Shown here piece after piece: positions 1-5,465 of a stretch of 7,680 bases of DNA. Origin of the DNA: an uncultured Clostridia bacterium (GTDB lineage: Bacteria; Bacillota; Clostridia; Christensenellales; Aristaeellaceae); the NCBI GenBank assembly GCA_937906775.1, contig CALCUD010000033.1, positions 1-7,680 of the forward strand, given 5' to 3'. The stretch's first letter is position 1. Each line of letters opens with the position of its first letter. The position numbers and the translations under genes are program-made. The notes below the pieces were generated by a model, which made no database searches, had not been told where the DNA came from, and saw only the letters and a list, made by a program, of their open reading frames with translations.

Positions 1-1
1 T

Positions 2-112
2 CTGTGGAAGACGTACGAATACAACAGAGATGCATATACGGATGCCAAGACAGACTTTATTCGCCGCTGGACACAAGAAGCACGAAAACAATATGGTAAC
101 AGATATTGCTAA
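2..112 (+). CDS. GrpB-family protein (UPF0157), C-terminal end only
   Basis: The frame is open from the window edge to a TAA at 110-112 and gives 36 residues containing NRDAYTDAKTDFIRR. This acidic and basic 'DRDAYTDAKTDFI' segment is, from memory of the family, the usual carboxyl end of GrpB/UPF0157 proteins, which share the nucleotidyltransferase fold and are often found as stand-alone accessory genes; their reaction is poorly defined. The rest of the gene lies upstream of the window. It runs in the same direction as the next three genes and shares their AT-rich composition. The family call rests on this short tail alone, so it is probable rather than certain. A competing open frame from 30 to 227 lacks a ribosome site and is not preferred. 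Confidence 0.6.
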   Translation: MWKTYEYNRDAYTDAKTDFIRRWTQEARKQYGNRYC

Positions 113-201
113 ACTTCAGTCTGCCGGGGGTGACTCATCAATCTCTCTATTAAATCAGACAAAGAGAAGTAACGGCAAAACAGAATTTGCGGGGGAAATC
201 C

Positions 202-1011
202 ATGATAATCAAAGTTGGGAATTTTGAATTTACTGAAGTATGGGACGGTATTCTGTACAAAAAGCTTTCACACTATCCTGATATATCGGATTGGGAAATA
301 AGAACACTCATTGAGTTTACAGACTACGAAAAAATGTATGGCAGAGAATGTGTAATTGAGTGTGACAATAGCGATTTACGAAACAAAATCAGCGAAGGAT
401 TGAACAATAGATCGTTCTATTCCTTAGCAGCTCGCCCCGGACTGATCACTGAATGTACAGCTTGTCCATATCGAAAGGGATGCGAAACAGAATATGTATG
501 TCATACTACCTCTGTTGAGAACGCGGTAAAAATATTCGAATGCGGGAGATTATTGTCAGCAATAAAGGCACGAGGTGTACCGGTTCAGCAATTAATGCGG
601 GAAAGCAGAAATGCAGCAAATGACCCGGCAGATTACTTTGAATATATTATGTTTTCCTGGGGAAATTGTCAGGCTGGAGACAGACTGGTTATGGAACGGT
701 CATTGGGAAAATTCCCAAGCGATGAAGACCTGAGTATACATTTTCAACCGGGCATAAGGTATTATTTCAAATATGAAGAATTGGCGAAACACCCCAAAAG
801 AATATTTGACGGGGTATTGCCCATGAAAGTTAAAGATGAAATAATCCTTTCTGATTGGGTATACAGGATTATTGTTCCATTAGCTGAAAAACGGAAAGTT
901 GAAGGCTGTATTCCGGACAATCTGAAAGAACGGATCATCTATGTTGACAATGATTGTTCTGATATATGGGAATGGTCTGAAAAAGTATATCAAATCATTG
1001 AAAGGGCATAA
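202..1011 (+). CDS. Uncharacterised cysteine-rich protein, 269 aa
   Basis: The start chosen is the ATG at 202, with a GGGGGA ribosome site at 191-196; an in-frame TTG at 187 is possible but overlaps that site. No signal peptide or membrane segment is visible, so the protein should be cytoplasmic. Residues 85-100 hold a cysteine cluster (C85-x2-C88-x5-C94-x5-C100) that could bind a metal. It is followed at once by H101-TTS and then a stretch ending in GRLLSAIKARG (115-125). A later segment reads FSWGNCQAGDRLVMER, and the carboxyl end is rich in aromatic and acidic residues (DIWEWSEKVY). I recall similar proteins in clostridial genomes only as hypotheticals, sometimes with an unsupported 'phosphate ABC transporter ATPase' label; no Walker motif is present here. 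The HTTS...GLLS layout loosely recalls DarT-like ADP-ribosyltransferase folds, which is speculation. It lies 35 bases before the FMN reductase gene and may be co-transcribed with it. Confidence 0.85.
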   Translation: MIIKVGNFEFTEVWDGILYKKLSHYPDISDWEIRTLIEFTDYEKMYGRECVIECDNSDLRNKISEGLNNRSFYSLAARPGLITECTACPYRKGCETEYVCHTTSVENAVKIFECGRLLSAIKARGVPVQQLMRESRNAANDPADYFEYIMFSWGNCQAGDRLVMERSLGKFPSDEDLSIHFQPGIRYYFKYEELAKHPKRIFDGVLPMKVKDEIILSDWVYRIIVPLAEKRKVEGCIPDNLKERIIYVDNDCSDIWEWSEKVYQIIERA

Positions 1012-1046
1012 TCGTGCAAATCTGATTAAGTGAGGAACAGGAACTT

Positions 1047-1592
1047 ATGAAAATACTGATTATCAATTGCAGTCCGGTTAGAAACGGCGCGACAGCAGAA
1101 ATTGTGAATATAGTAAAAGGTCATGTCAGTGAAGGAAATGAAGTAAGAAGCATCTGCATTGATGATTATGAAATTGCTTTATGTAAGGGGTGCAGAACCT
1201 GCCATAACACAGCGCAGTGTTTTCAAAAAGATGATGTGATGAAGCTGATGGAACAGTATGAATGGGCAGATAAAATAGTATCCGTTTCACCTTCATATTG
1301 GGCGGATATTCCAGGACAATTTAAAGTGTTTATAGACAGATGTACACCTTGGTGTAATACACATGAGCCACATGCAAAACTATCCGCAGGGAAAAAAGGT
1401 TATACTGTCGCACTCCGAACAGGGCCAAGTATGCCTGAATGTGAAAGAATCATTAGCAGTATTGAACATTTTCATGGACATTTGGAAATTGAATCCTGCG
1501 GTAAGTTAGGGCTTTGTTCCATTGAGAATAAAGAAGATGTCGCTGCCAGGATTGATGAGATTAAGGAATTCTGTGATACTATTTTAAACTGA
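1047..1592 (+). CDS. Flavodoxin-fold NAD(P)H-dependent FMN reductase family protein with Fe-S-type cysteine motif
   Basis: The 181-residue protein opens with KILIINCSPVRNGAT, the beta-strand plus phosphate-binding loop that holds the FMN phosphate in the NADPH-dependent FMN reductase family (PF03358). Residues 46-58 carry C46-x2-C49-x2-C52-x5-C58, the compact cysteine pattern known from iron-sulfur flavoproteins (Isf), where it binds a 4Fe-4S cluster. The segment SPSYWADIPGQFKVFIDR (about 80-97) is the usual isoalloxazine-side loop and following helix. The expected role is cytoplasmic two-electron reduction of flavin, quinone or other small acceptors with NAD(P)H, or electron transfer; the true substrate cannot be read from sequence. 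A GAGGA site at 1032-1036 and an AGGA at 1039-1042 precede the ATG. The gene sits between the uncharacterised protein and the acetyltransferase with short gaps, which suggests one transcript. Confidence 0.88.
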   Translation: MKILIINCSPVRNGATAEIVNIVKGHVSEGNEVRSICIDDYEIALCKGCRTCHNTAQCFQKDDVMKLMEQYEWADKIVSVSPSYWADIPGQFKVFIDRCTPWCNTHEPHAKLSAGKKGYTVALRTGPSMPECERIISSIEHFHGHLEIESCGKLGLCSIENKEDVAARIDEIKEFCDTILN

Positions 1593-1618
1593 CAACCCGA
1601 AAGTTACGGAGGTCTCAG

Positions 1619-2164
1619 ATGAAGTATACAAAAGATGTAGTATTAAAAAACAACAAGAATTGCTTGATTAGAGAAGCTTTCGGCGACGACGCACAGGAAG
1701 TATTAAATGTTTTTCTGTTGACTCATGAGCAGACGGATTTCCTGTCATCCTACAAAGATGAAGCGACCTTTGATGCAGAATTTGAGAAGAAGTTTTTAAA
1801 CAACATTGCGGATTCGGAGAAGGAAGTTTATCTCGTTGCTGTTGTTGACGGGCATATTGTCGGAACTGCCAGTGTGTCTTCAATCGGCACAAATAAGGTA
1901 AAACACCGTGCGGAGTTTGGAATTGTCATTGAGAAAGACTACTGGGGTATCGGTATTGGTCAGGCTTTAATGGCAGCTTGCATTGAGTTTTCCAATAGTG
2001 TCGGATATTCCCAATTGGAATTAATGGTCGTAAGCGACAATACGCGTGCAATCTCGCTGTATAGAAAAATGGGCTTTATAGAATTCGGACGAAATCCAAG
2101 AGGTTTTTTATCTCGTTTCCAAGGCTGGCAAGAACTGGTTTCTATGAGATTGGAATTGATCTGA
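1619..2164 (+). CDS. GNAT-family N-acetyltransferase
   Basis: The 181-residue protein shows the GNAT fold in order. An amino-terminal LIREAFGDDAQEV strand and helix comes first. The central strand EFGIVIEKDYWG then leads into the acetyl-CoA pyrophosphate loop W109-G-I-G-I-G114 (the usual R/Q-x-x-G-x-G/A motif). The LELMVVSDN strand with N141 follows, and then the conserved ISLYRKMGF helix with Y148. Members transfer an acetyl group from acetyl-CoA to amines of small molecules or protein amino ends; the overall look is RimI/RimL-like and the acceptor is unknown. The ATG has a clear CGGAGGT ribosome site at 1607-1613 and lies 26 bases after the FMN reductase stop, so the two are probably co-transcribed. 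It is the last gene of the AT-rich block; no terminator hairpin is visible behind it. Confidence 0.93.
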   Translation: MKYTKDVVLKNNKNCLIREAFGDDAQEVLNVFLLTHEQTDFLSSYKDEATFDAEFEKKFLNNIADSEKEVYLVAVVDGHIVGTASVSSIGTNKVKHRAEFGIVIEKDYWGIGIGQALMAACIEFSNSVGYSQLELMVVSDNTRAISLYRKMGFIEFGRNPRGFLSRFQGWQELVSMRLELI

Positions 2165-2203
2165 CAAATCCCTGTTTATCGGTAACTAACGCGTCAATAT
2201 CCA

Positions 2204-2212
2204 TGCTACAAT
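2204..2212 (+). promoter_or_regulatory. Extended -10 promoter for the flavin oxidoreductase operon
   Basis: TGCTACAAT is an extended -10 element (TGn plus TACAAT, one mismatch to TATAAT) placed 85 bases before the ATG at 2297. No good -35 hexamer is found 16-18 bases upstream, as expected for some extended -10 promoters. It would begin transcription near 2219. Confidence 0.5.
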
Positions 2213-2296
2213 ACATGAAACTGATCCTTTGCAGTGCAATACCGTCCTTCCCGTCGGATTACGGGATCATTTCGGGAACAAAAGGAGAACCGTTTT

Positions 2297-3373
2297 ATGA
2301 CTGACATTCATTCTCCGCTCCGGATCGGAACAAAAGTCCTCAGAAACAGGATCACCATGGCGCCGACCGTCAAATTCTACGCCGACGAAGACGGAACCGT
2401 GACCGATGAATTTGTGCGGCACTACGAGGAACGCGCGGCGCATGAATGCGGCCTGATCGTTGTGGAAGCGACCTGCGTGGCGAAGGAGGCCCGTCTCCAT
2501 CCCGCACAGCTCGGTTTATGGTGTGACAGCCAGATCGATGGTCACCGGAAGCTTGCGGACGCGGTCCACAGACAGGGCGCCCTCGTGATCCCGCAGATCC
2601 ACCACGGCGGTTTGGGAACACATCCTGACTGCGGCCCGCTCACCTCCCCCTCCGCCGTTACGTGGAACGACGGATTCCGGGACGCGGAAGCAGTCGAGCT
2701 GACTGTGAAGGATATTCACCGGATCGAAGCGCAGTTCACAGAAGCGGCCGTCCGCGCGCAGAAAGCCGGCTATGACGGTGTACAGCTGCATGCCTGTCAT
2801 GCCTATCTGATCAACGATTTTGCTTCATCGGTCAACCGGCGCGAAGACGAATACGGGCAGGACAAAGCGCTCTTCGGCAGCCGGATCATCAGGGCGATCC
2901 GGCAGGCCTGCGGAAAGGATTTCCTGATCTCCGCACGTGTTTCCGGCTGCGATCCCACGGCCGGTGAGGCGGTCGGTATCGCGGAAAAATATGTAGCCGC
3001 GGGATGCGATTATCTTCATGTGTCATGCGGGATCGCCGAATTCAGACAGTTGCCGCACGACGAAAGTCTTCCCTACAACCGGATCGCCGCGCTGGGCGTC
3101 CGGATGCATGAACATTTCAGGGGACGCGTTCCTGTCTCGTGCGTGAACGGATTTCGGACAGTCGAGCAGGTCCGGTATATGTTTGATCACGATCTGACCG
3201 ATACGATCGATCTCGCGTGCGGGCTGCTGGCCGACCCGGCTTTTACCGAAGCCATTCTCCACGGTTCACCGTATGTCAGTTGTTTCAGCTGTCCCCGGTG
3301 CGCCTTCGGACCGGACCATCCGCATCCCTGTCCGGCCATGGTCCTGCGCAAAGCGGATGGAATCAGATTCTGA
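2297..3373 (+). CDS. Old Yellow Enzyme-family NADH:flavin oxidoreductase, 358 aa
   Basis: This is a single TIM-barrel domain of the OYE family (PF00724), FMN-dependent enzymes that reduce activated C=C bonds or similar acceptors with NAD(P)H in the cytoplasm. Seen here are the N-terminal LRIGTKVLRNRITMAP strand, a Q100-IHHGG loop, the active-site histidine pair H165-AC-H168 followed by AYLINDF, the NRREDEYG signature at 180-187, and GLLADP at 309-314, which lies near the FMN phosphate site. The carboxyl end has four cysteines, C329-x2-C332-x2-C335-x9-C345, resembling the Fe-S ligands of 2,4-dienoyl-CoA reductase-type members, but with tighter spacing. The second FAD/NAD(P) domain of those longer enzymes is absent. 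The ATG at 2297 is chosen because AGGAGA at 2283-2288 lies 8 bases ahead; a GTG at 2234 would add 21 residues without family likeness. It probably forms an operon with the TIM-barrel gene 64 bases downstream. Substrate unknown. Confidence 0.93.
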   Translation: MTDIHSPLRIGTKVLRNRITMAPTVKFYADEDGTVTDEFVRHYEERAAHECGLIVVEATCVAKEARLHPAQLGLWCDSQIDGHRKLADAVHRQGALVIPQIHHGGLGTHPDCGPLTSPSAVTWNDGFRDAEAVELTVKDIHRIEAQFTEAAVRAQKAGYDGVQLHACHAYLINDFASSVNRREDEYGQDKALFGSRIIRAIRQACGKDFLISARVSGCDPTAGEAVGIAEKYVAAGCDYLHVSCGIAEFRQLPHDESLPYNRIAALGVRMHEHFRGRVPVSCVNGFRTVEQVRYMFDHDLTDTIDLACGLLADPAFTEAILHGSPYVSCFSCPRCAFGPDHPHPCPAMVLRKADGIRF

Positions 3374-3388
3374 TTTCATCAAAAGAAT

Positions 3389-3424
3389 CGGTTCCTTGCA
3401 GGAACCGGCGGGATTTTCTCCCGC
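3389..3424 (+). promoter_or_regulatory. Two abutting RNA hairpins in the intercistronic gap
   Basis: CGGTTCC (3389-3395) pairs with GGAACCG (3401-3407) around a TTGCA loop. Directly after it, GCGGGA (3408-3413) pairs with TCCCGC (3419-3424) around a TTTTC loop. The second stem ends one base before the GGAGG ribosome site of the next gene. Neither hairpin is followed by a T run, so they are unlikely to be a terminator. They may affect mRNA stability or translation of the downstream gene; this role is inferred. Confidence 0.5.
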
Positions 3425-3429
3425 GGAGG
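3425..3429 (+). promoter_or_regulatory. Ribosome binding site that fixes the TIM-barrel gene start
   Basis: GGAGG lies 8 bases before the ATG at 3438. It favours this start over upstream in-frame starts such as 3273, which would lie inside the flavin oxidoreductase gene and add residues unlike the family. Confidence 0.75.
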
Positions 3430-3437
3430 CAAAGCAT

Positions 3438-4229
3438 ATGCGAAATCAACTCGGTATCACGCAGTGGACGGTCCCCTGGACGTGTGAAGATCTGTGCCGT
3501 CACGCGAAAGATCTCGGTTTATCCGCCCTGCATCTGGATCTCGGCAGCGCCGATGACGGTTACCCCATGACGGATCGGAAAATCCGCGATTCCTGGCTGG
3601 AAAGTACCGCGCGTTACGGATTGGAAATTGTTTCCCTTGCCCTGAACGATCTGTGTTCTCACGGATTCACGGCAGGGCTGCAGGATCCGCGTTCCGAAAC
3701 CGCGGCTGCGACCGTGGCCTGCGGCATTGAAACAGCCGCGGCGATGGGGATCCCATCCGTTTCTGTCCCTCACTTCTTTGCGAACCGGATCACGGACAGC
3801 GCGACTTTCCGGGCCTCAGCGGAAGCCCTGCGCCGGTTGTGCGATCTCGCGTCGGAAAAAGGGATCCTCGTCTATACGGAAAACGTACTGGGTCGCGAAC
3901 AGCTGACCCGGTTATGGAATGAAGTGGACCGTGAAAATCTCCGCCTGCTGTTCGACTCCCAAAACTATTCAGCCATGGCGGGAACCGACGCCGTTGAGAT
4001 ATTCCGAAGCTGGAAAGATTGCTGCGGTTCCTACCTTCATATCAAGGACGGGATCGCGCCGGAGCTGGGAAGCCGCCCGCTCTGGCAGGGCGACAGCCGT
4101 TTCGAGGATATTTTCTCAGTCATTCTGAACAGCGGATATTCCGGCGCCGTGATCCTGGAAAGCAATTACCCGGAGGAAACGGCGCTGACCGCCGATCTGG
4201 AGAAAGTCCGCCGCCGTATCAGCCGGTGA
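3438..4229 (+). CDS. Sugar phosphate isomerase/epimerase-like TIM-barrel protein (xylose isomerase-like)
   Basis: The 263-residue protein fits the AP-endonuclease-2/xylose-isomerase-like family (PF01261), metal-dependent TIM barrels that isomerise or epimerise sugars and related hydroxy-ketones in the cytoplasm. The likely metal ligands appear in the expected order: E148 in VYTEN, D173 in LFDSQNY, H201 in LHIKD and E241 in VILESNY. The late segment WQGDSRFEDIFSVILNSGYSG is the familiar run before the last strand, so the protein seems complete and active. It begins with QLGITQWTVPW, a normal first strand for the family. It follows the flavin oxidoreductase by 64 bases on the same strand and ends before a strong hairpin, so the two probably form one transcript that processes an unknown, perhaps plant- or sugar-derived, compound. 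That pairing suggests redox plus isomerisation steps, but the substrate is not readable. Confidence 0.88.
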   Translation: MRNQLGITQWTVPWTCEDLCRHAKDLGLSALHLDLGSADDGYPMTDRKIRDSWLESTARYGLEIVSLALNDLCSHGFTAGLQDPRSETAAATVACGIETAAAMGIPSVSVPHFFANRITDSATFRASAEALRRLCDLASEKGILVYTENVLGREQLTRLWNEVDRENLRLLFDSQNYSAMAGTDAVEIFRSWKDCCGSYLHIKDGIAPELGSRPLWQGDSRFEDIFSVILNSGYSGAVILESNYPEETALTADLEKVRRRISR

Positions 4230-4264
4230 AGACGCGGAGGCATCGCGTTCAGCCGGAAACCGAA

Positions 4265-4296
4265 AAAGCCGCGGAGACTCCGGCTTCCGCGGCTTT
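4265..4296. terminator. Bidirectional intrinsic terminator between convergent genes
   Basis: AAAGCCGCGGA (4265-4275) and TCCGCGGCTTT (4286-4296) form a perfect 11-bp stem with a 10-base loop. On the minus strand the stem runs into five T (the complement of 4263-4267), and on the plus strand into CTTT and then a later TTTTT. It lies between the stop at 4229 (+) and the stop at 4313 (-), so it can end both transcripts; the minus-strand T tract is the better one. Confidence 0.85.
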
Positions 4297-4312
4297 GTCA
4301 TGCTTTTTCAGA

Positions 4313-4996
4313 TCAGTCCCTTCCCTCCCTTTGGACCGTGACCGGATCATCCGGAATCCATCCAAAGTGGGCCGCCACCAGGTCCGCCGTTTGTTCGACG
4401 GTACGCCGGCTATCCTTTTCAAGCCAGAAATACCTGCTTTCACGAACCGCGCGATACGGTTCCCTGTTCAGTGAAAGCAGCGTCTCATTGCAGGTTTTTG
4501 CCGCAGCGGCATAATCTGTCGCACTGTGGATATATTCACTGAAGCCCTGATGATCCGGACGGTTGCAATACTCCTCCACAAGATTGACCGGATTTCGGAG
4601 CAGGAACGCCGCCCGGGACGGGTCGGACAGCCGGTCCAGCTCCTCTGTGTTCAGATGGCAGTCACAGATGATCCGGTCTTTTTCCGACAGCCGGATCAGA
4701 TCCAGCAGAATAAAGTCGATCTGTTCCCGCCGGTTTCCCAGCAGCCAGCGCCTGTATTCCTCCACGCTGCGGCCGAAGAACGCGTCGGCGCTTTCAAACT
4801 GTCTGCACATATTCGGCTGATATTCGGAAGAGGCTATTTGCTGATGATGCTCAAACCTTTCGTCAATATCATATACCGGAACGCCGTACATTCTCCCCAG
4901 CGCCCGGGACACGGATGTTTTCCCGCCGCACGGGGTCCCGCAGATGAAATAGACATTTTTCAGATAGCTTTTCAGAATATTATCCGCAAATTCCAT
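4313..4996 (-). CDS. P-loop kinase-like NTPase, about 227 aa
   Basis: Near the amino end a hydrophobic strand leads to the Walker A loop G20-TPCGG-K26-T27 (pattern GxxxxGKT), followed by an SRALGRMYGVPVYDIDE segment. That resembles small nucleotide, shikimate or AAA_33-type kinases, where the strand-2 acidic residues (D43-x-D45-E46) often contact the phosphate acceptor. Later strands read DFILLDLIRL and RIICDCHLN, and the carboxyl end has a TVEQTADLVAAHFGW helix as in cytidylate or shikimate kinases. It most likely binds ATP and phosphorylates a small molecule in the cytoplasm; the acceptor is unknown. AAAGGAG (5012-5006, minus strand) lies 9 bases from the ATG at 4996 and only 3 from the in-frame ATG at 5002. 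I therefore prefer 4996; a start at 5047 would span the ribosome site. It is convergent with the TIM-barrel gene and shares its terminator. No clear promoter was found. Confidence 0.87.
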   Translation of the reverse strand: MEFADNILKSYLKNVYFICGTPCGGKTSVSRALGRMYGVPVYDIDERFEHHQQIASSEYQPNMCRQFESADAFFGRSVEEYRRWLLGNRREQIDFILLDLIRLSEKDRIICDCHLNTEELDRLSDPSRAAFLLRNPVNLVEEYCNRPDHQGFSEYIHSATDYAAAAKTCNETLLSLNREPYRAVRESRYFWLEKDSRRTVEQTADLVAAHFGWIPDDPVTVQREGRD

Positions 4997-5005
4997 AATC
5001 ATATA

Positions 5006-5012
5006 CTCCTTT
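5006..5012 (-). promoter_or_regulatory. Ribosome binding site that decides the kinase-like gene start
   Basis: AAAGGAG on the minus strand lies 9 bases before the ATG at 4996 and 3 bases before the ATG at 5002. The normal spacing favours 4996, though initiation at 5002 would add only Met-Ile. Confidence 0.7.
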
Positions 5013-5166
5013 GTTTTTCGATCTTCAAAGAAACCGCTCCGGTGCAAAACCTGCCGGCCGGGCAGCAGAAAAGAACGGCTGCTGACACGGCTTTCTTCAG
5101 GCCCGAATATATCAATCAGTATTTCAGACAGGAAACAGTACAGAGTCCTGCGTCACAGAGCGGCCT

Positions 5167-5373
5167 TCAGCACCGCAAGCAGACCGGAACGTCCGCCCGG
5201 CCTGCGTTCATATCATAACGGATTACCGCAATTTCCTGAAGGCCACCATACAGAAACCCTCCCTCTCGCAACTTGAAAATATCATATGACAGCCTGGCCC
5301 GGCTGTCAACGGGCACCGTATATTTCCTTCCGGCCGCAATTCTCCAGGGAGCAGCCGGACTCAGATTCATCAT
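5167..5373 (-). CDS. Possible small protein or gene remnant, 68 aa, unrecognised
   Basis: An ATG-to-stop frame of 68 residues contains protein-like runs (LSYDIFKLREGGFLYGGLQ, EIAVIRYDMN), and the frame stays open nine codons upstream to a TAG at 5403-5401. There is no convincing ribosome site: the nearest purine run, GGAAGGA, ends about 15 bases ahead of the ATG. The start region also overlaps the likely plus-strand promoter at 5384-5412. It could be a true small gene, a decayed remnant, or chance. No family is recognised. Confidence 0.2.
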   Translation of the reverse strand: MMNLSPAAPWRIAAGRKYTVPVDSRARLSYDIFKLREGGFLYGGLQEIAVIRYDMNAGRADVPVCLRC

Positions 5374-5383
5374 AATCCCGTAC

Positions 5384-5412
5384 TTGATTCCTTCCCTGTC
5401 CTATGCTACTCT
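5384..5412 (+). promoter_or_regulatory. Likely promoter for the secreted-protein operon
   Basis: TTGATT (5384-5389) and TACTCT (5407-5412) are 17 bases apart, and TGC just before the second box gives an extended -10. The -10 hexamer is weak (three of six matches), partly offset by the TGn. Transcription would begin near 5419. Confidence 0.4.
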
Positions 5413-5420
5413 GTTCCGGT

Positions 5421-5436
5421 ACCGCGATCCCGCGGT
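5421..5436 (+). promoter_or_regulatory. Leader hairpin ahead of the secreted-protein gene
   Basis: ACCGCG and CGCGGT form a perfect 6-bp stem with an ATCC loop, placed just after the likely transcription start and 16 bases before the ribosome site. It may be a 5' stabilising stem or an operator palindrome; which one is not shown. Confidence 0.35.
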
Positions 5437-5451
5437 GACGATTTTCTGATC

Positions 5452-5458
5452 AGGGGGG
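5452..5458 (+). promoter_or_regulatory. G-rich ribosome binding site before a TTG start
   Basis: AGGGGGG lies 7 bases before the TTG at 5466. No ATG or GTG precedes the signal peptide in this frame, so this site and the peptide fix the unusual TTG start. Confidence 0.65.
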
Positions 5459-5465
5459 AATTCAT

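Larger units (their letters stand above)
5013..5465. other. Gene-poor stretch between divergent genes
   Basis: About 450 bases hold no gene I can support firmly. Visible in it are a 9-bp inverted repeat (GGCCTTCAG 5162-5170, CTGAAGGCC 5236-5244), an 8-bp stem TGACAGCC/GGCTGTCA (5287-5294, 5301-5308), a weak minus-strand frame (5167-5373), and the promoter and leader of the secreted-protein gene on the plus strand. Confidence 0.6.

Noticed and set aside
30..227. A 65-codon plus-strand frame at the left edge
   Set aside because: It has no ribosome site, overlaps the GrpB tail and runs into the start of the next gene; the alternative frame gives a recognisable GrpB ending.
2234..2296. Upstream GTG start for the flavin oxidoreductase
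   Set aside because: The 21 added residues do not resemble the family amino end, and a good ribosome site sits before the ATG at 2297.
3273..3437. Upstream start for the TIM-barrel gene overlapping the preceding gene
   Set aside because: The extra residues are unlike the family and the GGAGG site at 3425-3429 points to the ATG at 3438.
4019..4474. A 151-codon plus-strand frame across the convergent stops
   Set aside because: It overlaps the TIM-barrel gene in another frame, passes through the terminator hairpin and has no domain likeness.
4526..5218. A 230-codon plus-strand frame opposite the kinase-like gene
   Set aside because: It has no family likeness, while the minus strand shows an intact Walker A loop and a good ribosome site.
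5287..5308. The TGACAGCC/GGCTGTCA stem as a terminator
   Set aside because: No T run follows it on either strand, and no gene ends just before it.
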